Source of the DNA: Psychrobacter sp. M13
Lineage (GTDB): Bacteria > Pseudomonadota > Gammaproteobacteria > Pseudomonadales > Moraxellaceae
Length of the DNA: 64,000 nt
Direction: 5' to 3'
Assembly: GCF_030718935.1 (NCBI RefSeq)
Contig: NZ_CP132194.1
Coordinates: 2,790,001 to 2,854,000, forward strand
Both the position numbers and the translations under genes were made by a program. This document shows positions 28,844 through 39,356 of the stretch, piece by piece (position 1 is the stretch's first letter; each line of letters starts with the position of its first letter). A model generated the notes under the pieces. The model was not told the DNA's origin and searched no databases. It saw only the letters and a program-made list of their open reading frames with translations.

Positions 28844-30187
28844 ATGGCAACAGATTTACAAGTCACAACCAACAAGCTGTCTAATAAAGAAACTCAGCTA
28901 ACCGTAAAAGTACCCGTCGAAAAAATCCAAAACAAAGTCGAGGGTCGTATTCGCCAAGTGGCTAAGACTGCCAAGATTGATGGTTTCCGTAAAGGCAATG
29001 TGCCTATGTCACATATCCGTAGCCAATACGGCGCTGGTATTCAACAAGAAGTGATCAATGATGTGATTCGCGACACCGTATTTGAAGCGATCAAATCTGA
29101 AGATATCCGTGCGGTTGGCATGCCTAATATCGATGACGTTAAGCTTGAAGATGACTTCTTAGTTTACCAAGCGACGGTTGAGATCTTCCCAGAAGTTGAC
29201 GTCCAAGGTATCGATGAGATCGAAGTTGAGCGTCATACTGCTAAAGTCGCTGATGCTGATGTCGACACCATGATCGAAAATCTACAAAAACAGCGTGAAG
29301 AGTTTGTAGAGAAAAAAGGCATGGCAGCTAAAGACAATCAAGTGACCTTTGATTTTGAAGGCTCAATCGATGGTGAAAAATTCGATGGCGGCTCATCAGA
29401 AGACTTCAAACTAGTCATCGGTAGCAATCAGATGATTCCAGGCTTTGAAGACGGTATCAAAGGCATGAAAGCTGGCGAAGAAAAAGTTATTGATGTGACT
29501 TTCCCAGAAGACTATCAAGCAGAAGAGCTTGCTGGTAAAGAAGCACAGTTCAAAATCAACGTTAAGTTAGTTGAAAAGTCTAAATTACCAGAGATCGATG
29601 ATGCGTTCCTAGAGCTGTTCGGTGTTAAAGAGGGCGGCGTTGATAAGTTAAAAGAAGACGTACGCAAAAACATGGAACGCGAGATCAAAAGCGCATCTCG
29701 TAGCCAAGTTAAGCAAGCGACTTTTGATGCGCTACTTGAGAAGAACGAGTTTGACGTGCCAAACGCTATGCTAGAGCAAGAGATTGACCGTCAGCGTAGT
29801 ATGATGATGCAACGCTTCTCTCAGCAGTTCGGCGCAGGCGCTGATAGCTTCGATAAAGACATGCTACCTAATGAGCTGTTCGAAGAGCAAGCATTACGTG
29901 CGGCCCGTCTTGGTATCATTGTTGCCCGTGTTATCGATACCAAAGGCTTAGAAGTCGATCAGGAGCGCGTTGAGAAGTTCATTCAAGAAGCGTCAGAGAA
30001 CTATGAAGATCCAAGTGAAGTCATCGAATACTATACCAATGACAAGCAACAACGTGCGAACATTGAGTCAGTAGTATTAGAAGACCAAGTCGTCGATTAT
30101 CTGATTGATCAAGGTAAAGTAACTGACAAAGAAGTCAGCTATCAAGACCTCTTAGCTGCGCAGCAACAGCAGCAGCAAGCAATGTAA
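28844..30187 (+). CDS. tig: Trigger factor, ribosome-bound chaperone
   Basis: 447 residues with the three domains of trigger factor: an N-terminal ribosome-docking domain containing the signature [12 protein letters not shown] (residues 45-56 region), a middle FKBP-type prolyl isomerase domain (about 150-245, [17 protein letters not shown] and [16 protein letters not shown]) and a C-terminal helical arm domain. It ends in a glutamine run. It holds nascent chains at the exit tunnel. Upstream of clpP and clpX, the common bacterial order, but with a terminator between tig and clpP. Confidence 0.98.
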   Translation: MATDLQVTTNKLSNKETQLTVKVPVEKIQNKVEGRIRQVAKTAKIDGFRKGNVPMSHIRSQYGAGIQQEVINDVIRDTVFEAIKSEDIRAVGMPNIDDVKLEDDFLVYQATVEIFPEVDVQGIDEIEVERHTAKVADADVDTMIENLQKQREEFVEKKGMAAKDNQVTFDFEGSIDGEKFDGGSSEDFKLVIGSNQMIPGFEDGIKGMKAGEEKVIDVTFPEDYQAEELAGKEAQFKINVKLVEKSKLPEIDDAFLELFGVKEGGVDKLKEDVRKNMEREIKSASRSQVKQATFDALLEKNEFDVPNAMLEQEIDRQRSMMMQRFSQQFGAGADSFDKDMLPNELFEEQALRAARLGIIVARVIDTKGLEVDQERVEKFIQEASENYEDPSEVIEYYTNDKQQRANIESVVLEDQVVDYLIDQGKVTDKEVSYQDLLAAQQQQQQAM

Positions 30188-30218
30188 TAAGCGCTATTCG
30201 CTACTAGCTTTTCATATG

Positions 30219-30250
30219 ATGCCTCAACAAATATTGTTGGGGCATTTTTA
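30219..30250 (+). terminator. Rho-independent terminator after tig
   Basis: Arms atgcctcaaca and tgttggggcat (one G-U pair) around aatat, then ttttta. The following 250 bases before clpP contain no gene and should hold the clpP promoter. Confidence 0.85.
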
Positions 30251-30499
30251 CTCTAGCTTTTTATTGCCTGTTTGCTGCTTTCACCCTTGATAAATGAGTA
30301 GGCACGCCCTATTAATAGGGAATAAATTATCATTTGTAAGGTAAGTATTTACTAGGTGCCAATAAAAAAGTTACTATTACGGCACTTATATTCTTAACTT
30401 TATTATCTAAAAACCGATGCATGAATAAATGACTGATAATTAGCTTTTTAGCTCATCTATTTTTATATTATACCTTTGCATTATTAATAGGATTTTTCC

Positions 30500-31201
30500 A
30501 TGACAGATTATGATCGCATTACCTCCAATCCGCATTTTGATACGCTAATGAGTGCCCACAATGCTCAAGGTGCTCAAAGCATGTCACAGACAGCTCCCCA
30601 TAATGCTTTAGTTCCTATGGTTGTTGAACAGTCTGCTCGTGGCGAGCGCTCATTCGATATTTTCTCGCGCCTATTACGCGAGCGCGTTATCTTTTTGACG
30701 GGCGAAGTTGAAGATAATATGGCCAATTTGATTGTGGCGCAGTTATTATTTTTAGAAGCTGAGAACCCTGATAAAGATATCCATTTATATGTCAATTCAC
30801 CAGGTGGTGTGGTCACAGCAGGTATGGCCATTTATGATACGATGAACTTCATCAAGCCTGACGTATCGACGATTTGCTTAGGTCAAGCGGCTTCTATGGG
30901 TTCATTCCTATTGTCCGCTGGTGCTAAAGGCAAACGCTATGCCCTAGCCAATTCACGCGTTATGATCCATCAACCTTTAGGCGGTTTCCGTGGTCAAGCG
31001 TCAGATATCGAGATTCATGCTCGTGAAATTATTGAGCTAAAAGCTAAGCTTAATCGTCTATTGGCTGAGCATACTGGTCAGCCTGTTGAGCGCTTAGAAA
31101 AAGATACTGATCGCGATAACTTTATGAGCGCTGCGGCTGCCAAAGATTATGGGTTGGTCGATGAAGTATTAGAGCGTCGCCCTGCTGAGCTGAAAATATA
31201 A
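30500..31201 (+). CDS. clpP: ATP-dependent Clp protease proteolytic subunit
   Basis: The serine protease ring of ClpXP. The triad is visible: S132 in GQAASMGS, H157 in [10 protein letters not shown], and the Asp in the EKDTDRDNF region. 233 residues; relative to E. coli ClpP the N-terminal part is about 20 residues longer (the conserved core starts at [18 protein letters not shown]), which probably acts as a longer cleaved propeptide. An AGGATTTTTCC ribosome region precedes the ATG. clpX follows after 135 bp. Confidence 0.97.
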   Translation: MTDYDRITSNPHFDTLMSAHNAQGAQSMSQTAPHNALVPMVVEQSARGERSFDIFSRLLRERVIFLTGEVEDNMANLIVAQLLFLEAENPDKDIHLYVNSPGGVVTAGMAIYDTMNFIKPDVSTICLGQAASMGSFLLSAGAKGKRYALANSRVMIHQPLGGFRGQASDIEIHAREIIELKAKLNRLLAEHTGQPVERLEKDTDRDNFMSAAAAKDYGLVDEVLERRPAELKI

Positions 31202-31336
31202 TTTAGTAGTCACCTATACTATATCTGTAAAGCGCTCAATTTTGAGCGCGATTACTGAGTTGATACTAAGTTTGCTCAGCTTTAAACACTATTAGCTCTA
31301 AACATTATTAGCTTTAAAAATCAGGAGTGCCGATAT

Positions 31337-32614
31337 ATGGCAGAAGATAAAACCCCGCATTGCTCGTTTTGCGGTAAAGCCAAAAAAGAAGTTAAACAGT
31401 TAATCGCGGCTGACGATGCCAATATCTGTAATGAATGTATTGAGCTATGCACAGATTTAATCGCTGATAGCGACACAGACGATGACGATTCTGATAGCGA
31501 ATTAGACACTTCGTGGGTCAATAAAAAGCTACCAACGCCAAAAGAGCTACGCGCTAAATTAGATGAGTATGTCATCGGTCAAGACGCGGCAAAAAAGGCA
31601 CTGTCCGTTGCGGTTTATAACCATTATAAGCGCCTAAAAGTCAGTCAGACACTAGCTCGTGATAGTAAAAAAGCCAAGATCGGCGCTGACGAAGCTATGG
31701 TCGAATTATCTAAGAGTAATATCCTACTGATTGGCCCAACAGGGTCTGGTAAGACGTTACTAGCACAGACGTTAGCGCGCCTGCTTGATGTCCCTTTTGC
31801 TATGGCTGATGCAACCACGCTGACCGAAGCAGGTTACGTTGGTGAAGACGTTGAAAACATTGTACAAAAGCTATTACAAGCCTCTGATTACGATGTTGGT
31901 AAAGCTGAACAAGGCATTATCTATATTGATGAGATCGATAAGATCAGTAAAAAAGGCGAGAACCCTTCTATTACTCGTGATGTATCAGGTGAAGGCGTCC
32001 AGCAAGCTCTACTAAAACTTATCGAAGGTACTGTTGCTGCTATTCCGCCGCATGGTGGCCGTAAGCATCCCCAGCAAGAGCTGATCCAAGTCGATACTAG
32101 CAATATTCTGATTATCGTTGGTGGTGCGTTTGCAGGACTTGATAAAGTCATTCAGCAGCGTACTGAAAAAACAGGTATTGGCTTTAATGCGGATGTCAGC
32201 TCAAAAGACGATAGCAAGCGTAGCTCAGATCTGCTGCAAAAAGTCGAGCCTGAGGATTTGATTAAGTTTGGTCTCATTCCAGAGCTAATCGGACGCCTGC
32301 CCGTACTTGCCGCGCTGACTGAGTTGGACGAAGAAGCCTTAGTACAGATATTGACTGAGCCCAAAAACGCTTTGGTCAAACAGTACGAATATCTATTCGA
32401 TATGGAAGGCGCTAAGATTACCTTTACCGATAAAGCGCTCGATGCCATCGCCAAAAAAGCTATGGAGCGTAAAACAGGGGCGCGTGGTCTTCGCTCTATC
32501 GTTGAAAACGTCTTGTTAGATACGATGTACGAGCTACCTTCAATGAAAGACGCCAAAACCGTTACGGTCGATGAAAAAGTCATTAACGAAGGTGAAATAC
32601 CTAAAATTGCATAG
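31337..32614 (+). CDS. clpX: ATP-dependent Clp protease ATPase subunit ClpX
   Basis: Hexameric AAA+ unfoldase. The N-terminal zinc-binding domain is seen as CSFCGKAK and CNECIELC (four Cys), then the AAA+ module with Walker A GPTGSGKT, Walker [11 protein letters not shown], the pore loop GYVGED, and the ClpP-binding IGF-like loop near TGIGFNAD. A stretch of Asp and Ser (residues about 50-60) links the domains. 425 residues is normal. Ribosome site CAGGAG. Confidence 0.98.
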   Translation: MAEDKTPHCSFCGKAKKEVKQLIAADDANICNECIELCTDLIADSDTDDDDSDSELDTSWVNKKLPTPKELRAKLDEYVIGQDAAKKALSVAVYNHYKRLKVSQTLARDSKKAKIGADEAMVELSKSNILLIGPTGSGKTLLAQTLARLLDVPFAMADATTLTEAGYVGEDVENIVQKLLQASDYDVGKAEQGIIYIDEIDKISKKGENPSITRDVSGEGVQQALLKLIEGTVAAIPPHGGRKHPQQELIQVDTSNILIIVGGAFAGLDKVIQQRTEKTGIGFNADVSSKDDSKRSSDLLQKVEPEDLIKFGLIPELIGRLPVLAALTELDEEALVQILTEPKNALVKQYEYLFDMEGAKITFTDKALDAIAKKAMERKTGARGLRSIVENVLLDTMYELPSMKDAKTVTVDEKVINEGEIPKIA

Positions 32615-32625
32615 ATTGCCCAAAT

Positions 32626-32716
32626 CACATAGTTAGTCTATGTGGTTTTGATAGCAACACGTTGACAGTAAAGCAGTAAAAGCGTTTAACATTTATAATG
32701 TTAGACGCTTTTTTTA
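32626..32716 (+). terminator. Two successive hairpins after clpX
   Basis: The first hairpin is cacatag/ctatgtg with loop ttagt (32626-32644) followed by gtttt. The second has arms agcgtttaacat and atgttagacgct (32681-32709, one wobble) followed by seven T. The second is the stronger terminator. Confidence 0.8.
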
Positions 32717-32902
32717 TGGCTCATAATTTTATGAATCAGATTGCAAAATACTTTTTAGAAAGTGACAGCCGCGTTTATTAATCCTGATAACCGCTATTGG
32801 AAATCATGCTAAGGTAAATTATTATCAAAGTAGCTCATTAAAAGCAACTCTCTAAAAGTAACTTGTCATTATAAATTATTAGCAAAACAGGAACGGTTTA
32901 TC

Positions 32903-33862
32903 ATGCTAAAAACACTAGCTGCCACCAGCGCGTCACTACGCCAGCATTTACCTACTACATCAGTAGCAACTAAAGACATCGCGCCCTTTTACCAAGATCA
33001 TGTGGCGGCTATTACTGGCGCAGGCTCAGGTATGGGTCGCGCCTTGGCTATTCATCTAGCAAAGATGGGCTGTCATCTTGCCTTATCAGATATCAACCCA
33101 GAGGAGCTTACGCAAACGCAAGAAATGCTAGTGGATTATGATATCAAAACTACTATTACCGTACTTGATGTGGCTGATAAAGAGGCGGTTTATGAGTGGG
33201 CGAATAGTGTGATGGCAGATCATAACAAGGTTAACTTTATCTTTAACAATGCAGGTGTGGCGCTGTACTCTACTGTTGAAGGCAGTAGCATCAGCGAGCT
33301 TGAATGGGTGATGGACATTAATTTTTGGGGTGTGGTATATGGCACCAAAGCATTTTTACCACTGATAAAGAATAGTGTTAATCAAAGCCAAGCCGATGGC
33401 GCTGTAGAAAACGGTCATATTATCAATATATCGAGCCTATTTGGTCTGACCGCTCAACCCTCGCAGTCGGCTTATAATGCTAGCAAGTTTGCGGTGCGCG
33501 GCTTTACTGAAAGTCTGCGCCAAGAGCTAAACATTCAATGCTGCGGAGTTTCGGCGACTTGTATCCATCCAGGCGGTATAAAAACCAACATCGCTAATAG
33601 TGCGCGGGGTAATGATAGTATCAGTGAGCTGGGTATGGGTACAGGTGACAAGGCTATCAGAAGCTTTAATAAATTTTTAAAATTCGATGCGGATGATGCC
33701 GCTTGGGTTATCCTACAAGCTGCTGCTAATGACCAGTCGCGCTGCTTAATAGGTAATGACGCCAAAGTAATAGATGCCGTTCAACGCATTTTTCCCTCAA
33801 ATTATGGAACGGTTCTTTATCGCGCAACTAAAATTGCTCGTAGGCTCAAAACTAAGCGTTGA
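32903..33862 (+). CDS. Short-chain dehydrogenase/reductase
   Basis: The 319-residue protein has the classical SDR signs: AAITGAGSGMGRALAIHLAK (TGxxxGxG for NAD(P) binding), NNAGVAL, ISSLFGL with the catalytic Ser, and YNASK with the catalytic Tyr and Lys. The first 30 residues before the Rossmann fold are an extra lead. The substrate is unknown. It is flanked by terminators and so stands alone. Confidence 0.9.
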   Translation: MLKTLAATSASLRQHLPTTSVATKDIAPFYQDHVAAITGAGSGMGRALAIHLAKMGCHLALSDINPEELTQTQEMLVDYDIKTTITVLDVADKEAVYEWANSVMADHNKVNFIFNNAGVALYSTVEGSSISELEWVMDINFWGVVYGTKAFLPLIKNSVNQSQADGAVENGHIINISSLFGLTAQPSQSAYNASKFAVRGFTESLRQELNIQCCGVSATCIHPGGIKTNIANSARGNDSISELGMGTGDKAIRSFNKFLKFDADDAAWVILQAAANDQSRCLIGNDAKVIDAVQRIFPSNYGTVLYRATKIARRLKTKR

Positions 33863-34243
33863 GTTATAATTTTTGTTAATACTTTATAGGCTTAAGCCAG
33901 TTAAATTAATAGGGGCGCTCAAACGTTGACAATGTTTGAGCGCCCCTATTGGTTGTATGATTGTTAAATGAGACAACATTACAGGATTTTATATCTTATT
34001 TTTTGATATAATAACAATTGAAAATCGATGATTTTACTGTCTTTACTTTTGCCATTTTGTAGATAGGTTTATTCAAATAAACCTATACTTACTTCTTCTA
34101 CAATTGGTCATTCTAAGCATTTAGTGCTGTTAATATCAGTCATAAATTATAGATATTCTCAAACAAAGAGCTGTCAAAACTACTTAGTAAAGTAGCACAC
34201 TACCAAGTGTTTACATATTATTTATTATCATAAGGATATGACA
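33863..34243. other. Intergenic region before the diheme cytochrome gene
   Basis: About 380 bases. Apart from the hairpin at 33908-33950 I see no gene. The rest is AT-rich and should hold the cytochrome promoter; AAGGA at 34232-34236 is its ribosome site. Confidence 0.5.
33908..33950. terminator. Long perfect hairpin after the SDR gene
   Basis: aataggggcgctcaaac pairs exactly with gtttgagcgcccctatt over 17 bp around a 9-base loop. It probably ends SDR transcription, although no T-run follows; the absence makes rho-independent activity less certain. Confidence 0.6.
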
Positions 34244-35212
34244 ATGAAATCTTTTTCACTAGCCAAACCCTCTCTTCTTATATTGGCTATTCTCGCTGCC
34301 AGCGCTTGTAGCAATGAGCAAAATATACAAGCGGTTGATCGGGTTGAGGAAGCGGCAGCGATAGCTCGCGTACAAGGGCTTGAGGCACGTGCTGAGCAAT
34401 TAAAGAATGATATGCCAGCGGCTACTGAAGCTTCTGCAGGTGCAGCTACTGGCAGTACTGCTGGAGCAAAACCTACGATTCAAATGCCAGACGAATCTAC
34501 TATCCCAGATGATGAGTACGGTGCGGCGGTAAGGCGTGGCTTGCAAATCGCCAATCATACTTATAAAGAGCTACCTGATAATGTCGGCAATCAGCTCAAT
34601 TGTACTAGCTGTCACTTAGCCAACGGTTCAGAAGCTTTTGCCGCACCATGGCAAAATATGCCAAGTATTTATCCTATTTATCGTACTCGTGCAGGTCGTA
34701 TCAACACTATTCAAGAACGTATCAATGGCTGCTTTGAGCGGTCTATGAATGGTACTGCGTTAGATTTAGGATCAGATGATATGAATGCTATGGTCTCTTA
34801 TATGGCTTGGTTATCAAAAGATATGCCTTATGGCGTCTCACCAGAAGGTCGCGGTTTTGTCAAAGTGGATAAGTCATTAGAGCCAGATACTGTCAATGGT
34901 GAAAAGCTATTTGCTGAAAAATGTAGCGTCTGTCACGGCGCTGACGGTGAAGGTCAATATAATGATGACGGCACTTACGTTTTCCCAGCGGTTGCTGGCG
35001 ACAAGTCCTTTAACGATGGCGCTGGTATGGCACGTACTTATACCGCTGCCAGCTTTATTAAAGGCAAGATGCCCTTTGGTCAAGGTAATACGCTGACCGA
35101 TCAAGAAGCGGTCGATATTGCAGGCTACTTCACTCAGCTCCCACGTCCCGTAAAAGCCAATAAAGATAAAGACTGGCCAAATGGTGATGCACCGAAAGAT
35201 GTCCGTCGTTAA
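34244..35212 (+). CDS. Diheme cytochrome c lipoprotein, TsdA (thiosulfate dehydrogenase)-like
   Basis: A lipoprotein signal ends in the lipobox AASAC (Cys22), placing the protein in the periplasm on a membrane. After an Ala/Gly-rich linker come two c-type haem domains, CTSCH (C120, C123, H124) and CSVCH (C227, C230, H231). Between them NGCFERSMNG (Cys163) matches the conserved segment of TsdA thiosulfate dehydrogenases, in which a cysteine ligates haem 1. TsdA interconverts thiosulfate and tetrathionate. The ATG at 34244 is preferred over 34238 because AAGGA then sits 7 bases upstream. No sulfur gene adjoins, so the substrate is an inference from the motif. Confidence 0.75.
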   Translation: MKSFSLAKPSLLILAILAASACSNEQNIQAVDRVEEAAAIARVQGLEARAEQLKNDMPAATEASAGAATGSTAGAKPTIQMPDESTIPDDEYGAAVRRGLQIANHTYKELPDNVGNQLNCTSCHLANGSEAFAAPWQNMPSIYPIYRTRAGRINTIQERINGCFERSMNGTALDLGSDDMNAMVSYMAWLSKDMPYGVSPEGRGFVKVDKSLEPDTVNGEKLFAEKCSVCHGADGEGQYNDDGTYVFPAVAGDKSFNDGAGMARTYTAASFIKGKMPFGQGNTLTDQEAVDIAGYFTQLPRPVKANKDKDWPNGDAPKDVRR

Positions 35213-35240
35213 TTATTAAACCTATTAAAATTCAGCTATA

Positions 35241-35275
35241 AAAAAGCCCAGCTAATATAAGTTAGCTGGGCTTTT
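35241..35275. terminator. Bidirectional rho-independent terminator
   Basis: Arms aaaagcccagctaa and ttagctgggctttt with a 6-base loop, between the cytochrome gene and the convergent PTS IIC-like gene. Confidence 0.93.
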
Positions 35276-35295
35276 ACTTATCGAACATAAGCTAA

Positions 35296-36387
35296 TTATG
35301 GCAACTTCATATCACCAGCGACGAGCCAACCCATACGGCGCATAATATAGGCAACTACTCCCGCGATAATAGCAGGTAGTACGAACATCAATAATATGAT
35401 CGCAGTCCATAATTCAGTGACACCCATCAGCTCTTGAGAGGCTTCAATCACTCCGAACACCCCGACTAGTCCTGCCGTACCCATACCTGCGCCAGTAGCT
35501 GTACAAGCCAATTGAAAGACGACGGTAGCAATCGGTCCGACAATAGCGCTGGCAATCACGGCGGGCAATAGGACTATCGGCTTTCTAAGGACGTTGGGTA
35601 TTTGCAGCATACTCGTGCCTAAACCTTGGGATATGACACCACTCACGCCGTTATCTTTATAACTAGCGACAGCAAAGCCGATCATATGTGCTGCGCAGCC
35701 GACTACTGCTGCCCCACCTGCTACACCACCCAAACCAATAGCGATACAAATAGCGGCACTAGAGGTTGGTAGCGTCAACAAAATACCCACTACGACTGCG
35801 ATCACTATACCCATTAATAAGGGCTGTAGCTCAGTGGCGGCTTGAATACCGATACCAATAGCGTTAACAGCTGCGACTACTGGCGGATTGAGCAGCGCAC
35901 AGACCGCCCAAGCGACTGCGCATACGAATAAAGGCACTAGCAGGATATCAAGCTTAGTCTTGCCCGCTACCCAAGTACCTGCGCGATAAGCAAATACAGC
36001 GGCTAAGTACGCACCGATGGGGTTACCTGGCAATGCTAAAAACGTTGCTGGACCTGCCTCTTGCGGGATAAATAAAGTGCCCGCCATTAGTGCTTCAGAG
36101 TGCGCGCCTAGCATCCCTGCGACTAAGCAGCTAAGCATCACTAGCGTCGGTGCTTTTAGATAATAAGCGATGCCAACACCGATACCTGCACCCATGAGCA
36201 CAGATGCCAGCTTACCAATCGAGACCAATACTGGCAAATTCAACCAACCACCGATTTGTGAGATGATAAGTCCTGCAATTAAGGTGACAAATAGTCCTAA
36301 TGCCATACCTGTAAAAGCATCAATAAAGTATTTTTGAAAAAATGCCTTAATAGGTCTAGGTGGTGGTGTAGAAATAGCAGTCGTCAT
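35296..36387 (-). CDS. PTS IIC-like (PTS_EIIC_2 family) membrane protein, orphan
   Basis: The 363 residues form about nine or ten hydrophobic helices, rich in Gly and Ala, with GNPIGAYLAAVFAYRAG, TLPTSSAAICIAIGLGGVAGG and the NGVSG motif. This is the small family annotated as PTS sugar transporter subunit IIC (PF13303 type). No EI, HPr, IIA or IIB is nearby, so phosphotransferase transport is not supported by context and the solute is unknown. It may work as a secondary carrier or be regulated differently. Confidence 0.75.
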   Translation of the reverse strand: MTTAISTPPPRPIKAFFQKYFIDAFTGMALGLFVTLIAGLIISQIGGWLNLPVLVSIGKLASVLMGAGIGVGIAYYLKAPTLVMLSCLVAGMLGAHSEALMAGTLFIPQEAGPATFLALPGNPIGAYLAAVFAYRAGTWVAGKTKLDILLVPLFVCAVAWAVCALLNPPVVAAVNAIGIGIQAATELQPLLMGIVIAVVVGILLTLPTSSAAICIAIGLGGVAGGAAVVGCAAHMIGFAVASYKDNGVSGVISQGLGTSMLQIPNVLRKPIVLLPAVIASAIVGPIATVVFQLACTATGAGMGTAGLVGVFGVIEASQELMGVTELWTAIILLMFVLPAIIAGVVAYIMRRMGWLVAGDMKLP

Positions 36388-36495
36388 TAGAGTACTCTTT
36401 GTCTAATAATTTGAGTTTTAGAACTTATCGCTTAGTCATTTACTAATTCGGTAATTCAAAATATAACACAGATAATCATCAATATTTGAGCATAA

Positions 36496-36520
36496 AAAAA
36501 GCGCCTTGTTGACGCTTTTT
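36496..36520 (-). terminator. Hairpin terminator downstream of the SPOR gene
   Basis: Arms aaaaagcg and cgcttttt with a 9-base loop; read on minus it follows the SPOR gene by 16 bases and precedes the PTS IIC-like gene. Confidence 0.75.
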
Positions 36521-36535
36521 ATACCTGATTCTATT

Positions 36536-37369
36536 TTAACGACGCTGCTCAACGATAATTGAGTCGATACCATTATTTTGCAGGCGTTGCTGGGCGTTGG
36601 TCACGACTTGCCGATTATTCATCGGACGTGAGATAACTTGATAAATAGGCGCACCGCTACCTGTCGTATTTTTGATTACTCTGGCATCAACCCCAGCCAT
36701 CAGTACTTGCGCACGGCGGCGATCGGCTTCATCCGCATTGCCAAAGCTATTTATCTGTAAAATATAAGTAGTAGCAGCGGCAGGTTTTGGTACTGTGGCA
36801 GTCGCATTATTGGGTCGAGTTACGGTGCTACCAGCGTTAGTGGTACTGCTGTTACTATTAGGCGTAGTACCGTCATAAGTAGTGTTTTCTTCTACAATGA
36901 CGATATCATTATCAGCGCTGGCATTGCCGCTACCAGCATTATTTGGTGCGCCTCGAGTAGGCTCGATAGTCGTATTCTCGGAGATACCAAAATTACCTGG
37001 ATCATTATTATTAGCAGTGCTCTCAGGCTGAGTAATCACTACATCTGGCTCAAAGGCTTCAATATTACCTATCTGCTCGCTATTTGAATTGCCAATAGCC
37101 TCATCAGGTATTGTCGCCATTTCTTGATTGGGCAAGATATCATAAAACTCATAATCACCATTATCGACATCAGTATTGACCCGTGGCTCAACTTGCCGAT
37201 CACGATCAGTCTCAGACTCGCCTGCGGGGCTAAAGTCAAATAGTGGTGATAAATACAAAAACACGCCGATCATAAGGGTCAAGATAGCCCCTACAAACAT
37301 CCATAATAAGCCTGAGACACTACTGGTCTTGCGCTTTTGAGTCGCGCCTTTAGGTTTTTTGGCCAACAT
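36536..37369 (-). CDS. SPOR-domain cell-division-type membrane protein
   Basis: A bitopic inner-membrane protein: a short Lys-rich cytoplasmic start, one membrane segment (about residues 20-43), a long Asn/Thr/Ser/Glu-rich low-complexity periplasmic linker (45-195), and a C-terminal SPOR domain (about 200-277, YILQINSFGNADEADRRRAQ). SPOR domains bind denuded peptidoglycan at the septum, as in FtsN. It lies just downstream of argS on the same strand, a common pairing in gammaproteobacteria, 154 bp apart. Confidence 0.88.
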   Translation of the reverse strand: MLAKKPKGATQKRKTSSVSGLLWMFVGAILTLMIGVFLYLSPLFDFSPAGESETDRDRQVEPRVNTDVDNGDYEFYDILPNQEMATIPDEAIGNSNSEQIGNIEAFEPDVVITQPESTANNNDPGNFGISENTTIEPTRGAPNNAGSGNASADNDIVIVEENTTYDGTTPNSNSSTTNAGSTVTRPNNATATVPKPAAATTYILQINSFGNADEADRRRAQVLMAGVDARVIKNTTGSGAPIYQVISRPMNNRQVVTNAQQRLQNNGIDSIIVEQRR

Positions 37370-37523
37370 GGATCAGATTCTCCCTACCAAAATGTTGATT
37401 TTGCATTCTATTAATTTATGATATTAGACGATTTGCAATAACATTTATAAGGTTAACGCTATTGCCGCCTCAAAACCCTTTATCGAGCTAAAGCCTGTGT
37501 TTTTCAATAGCTATCAATTACAA

Positions 37524-39356
37524 TTACATACTAGAAGGTGCTGATAGGCCGAGTAAATTAAGTCCATTAGCCACTACTTGCCTGACCGCCTTGGATAGAC
37601 GCAAACGGGCTTGCATCAGCTCAAGCTCATCCGCGCTTGGGGTCTCACCTGAGGTAAGACTCATAGGCAAAATACGATTGCCATCATACCAACCATGAAA
37701 CAGGGCTGCTAACTCTTTGAGATAGTTAGTCAATATATGTGGCTCATAGCCTGTCGCAGCTCGCATTAGCGTCGCAGGATAAGCGGCTAATAGCTTAATG
37801 AGCTCCTCTTCACTATTGGCAATCAGTAGCTCTTGATGCTGTGCACCCACACTATCATCAACGCTAAGGCCACAAGATTCTAGCTTTTCAAGCACTCGGC
37901 AGACACGGGCATGAGCATACTGAATGTAGTAAACCAAATTGTCTTTACTTTGTGATTTGGCCAGCTCTAAGTCAAAATCGATATGCACCTCGGGCTTACG
38001 CGCGACATAATAAAAACGCGCCGCATCATTACCAACCTCAGCACGCAAATCGCGCAAAGTCACAAAGTCGCCCGAGCGTGATGACATTTGCGCTTTTTGA
38101 TCGCCGCGCCACAGAGCGACAAACTGCACCAGCACCACATCCAGACGGTTTTCATCAATGCCCAAGGCCGTTAGTGCCGCTTTGACCCGTGGCACGTAGC
38201 CATGGTGATCCGCGCCCCAAACGTTAATGACTTTATCAAAGCCGCGATCGAATTTGTTTTTATGATAAGCGATATCTGAGGCAAAATAAGTGGTCTGACC
38301 GTTTGCACGGCGCACGACTCTGTCTTTTTCATCACCAAAGTCCGTCGATTTAAACCAGATATTACCATCCTTCTCGTATAGATAACCTTTGTCATCTAGT
38401 ACTTGCAGAACAGGCGCAATCTCACTATCGATGGACTTTTCGTGGAACCAGCACTCATAGCTTACGCCAAAGTCGTTCAAATCGTCTTTGATATCCGCCA
38501 AAATGCCACTTAATGCAGCATTTAAAAACAGCTCGTAGTTATCATGACCGAGCAAGGCTTTACTATTGGCAATCAGCCCATCGATATGCGCTTCTTTGTC
38601 ACCTGATATTAGCTCTTTGTCACCAGCTGCATTGAGCTCATACTGAGCATCCTCAGGCACATCTTTAGCAACTTGCTCAAAGCTATGCACATAACTATCG
38701 CCATGTTGCTGTTTTAATGTCGCGGCGATGTCACGGACATAATCCCCTTGATAAGCATTCGCTGGGAATACTACTTTTTCACTATTAGCGTCTAAGTAGC
38801 GCAGATAAGTACTCGTCGCCAAGATATCCATCTGCCGACCAGCGTCATTGACATAGTACTCACGCGTAACATCATAGCCAACCGCTTCGAGCAAATTGGC
38901 GACACTCATGCCAAATGCCGCGCCGCGTCCATGACCGACATGCAAACTAGACGTCGGATTAGCAGAGACAAACTCCACTTGCAGCTTTTGACCGTCGAAC
39001 TTATCACTTAAACCAAAGCTATCTTGCTGAGCAAAAATGTCATCCAATACTGCAAACTTAGCTTCAGTGTTCAAAAACACATTGATAAACCCAGGACCTG
39101 CGATATCGACTTGGCGGATGTCTTTATTCTCTGGTAGCGCGGCAACGATTTTTTCAGCCAATGCACGTGGATTAGACTTGGCTGCTTTGGCCGCAGTCAT
39201 CGCAATATTGCTGGCAAAATCACCATGACTAGTATCTTTAGTACGAGTGATTTGGCTATTATTTTGCCAATCAGCTGGCAACACGCCTTGTGTCTTTAGG
39301 ACTTGGGTGGCAGCATCAAAAATGGAGGCTAGAGTATCGATTTGGGCTTGTGACAT
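37524..39356 (-). CDS. argS: Arginyl-tRNA synthetase
   Basis: Class I synthetase charging tRNA-Arg. Features: N-terminal Add1 domain, VSANPTSSLHVGHGRGAAFG with the HIGH-type motif, AQMSSRSGD in place of KMSKS (a usual ArgRS variation), and the C-terminal helical anticodon domain (VYYIQYAHARVCRVL). The frame is open 19 codons upstream with a hydrophobic, non-family lead, so the start is ATG 39356, giving 610 residues; no strong ribosome site is seen. An insert of about 40 residues lies near 220-260. Confidence 0.95.
   Translation of the reverse strand: MSQAQIDTLASIFDAATQVLKTQGVLPADWQNNSQITRTKDTSHGDFASNIAMTAAKAAKSNPRALAEKIVAALPENKDIRQVDIAGPGFINVFLNTEAKFAVLDDIFAQQDSFGLSDKFDGQKLQVEFVSANPTSSLHVGHGRGAAFGMSVANLLEAVGYDVTREYYVNDAGRQMDILATSTYLRYLDANSEKVVFPANAYQGDYVRDIAATLKQQHGDSYVHSFEQVAKDVPEDAQYELNAAGDKELISGDKEAHIDGLIANSKALLGHDNYELFLNAALSGILADIKDDLNDFGVSYECWFHEKSIDSEIAPVLQVLDDKGYLYEKDGNIWFKSTDFGDEKDRVVRRANGQTTYFASDIAYHKNKFDRGFDKVINVWGADHHGYVPRVKAALTALGIDENRLDVVLVQFVALWRGDQKAQMSSRSGDFVTLRDLRAEVGNDAARFYYVARKPEVHIDFDLELAKSQSKDNLVYYIQYAHARVCRVLEKLESCGLSVDDSVGAQHQELLIANSEEELIKLLAAYPATLMRAATGYEPHILTNYLKELAALFHGWYDGNRILPMSLTSGETPSADELELMQARLRLSKAVRQVVANGLNLLGLSAPSSM

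Noticed and set aside
38171..38395. 74-codon minus frame inside argS
   Set aside because: Out-of-frame shadow on the same strand as the conserved synthetase.
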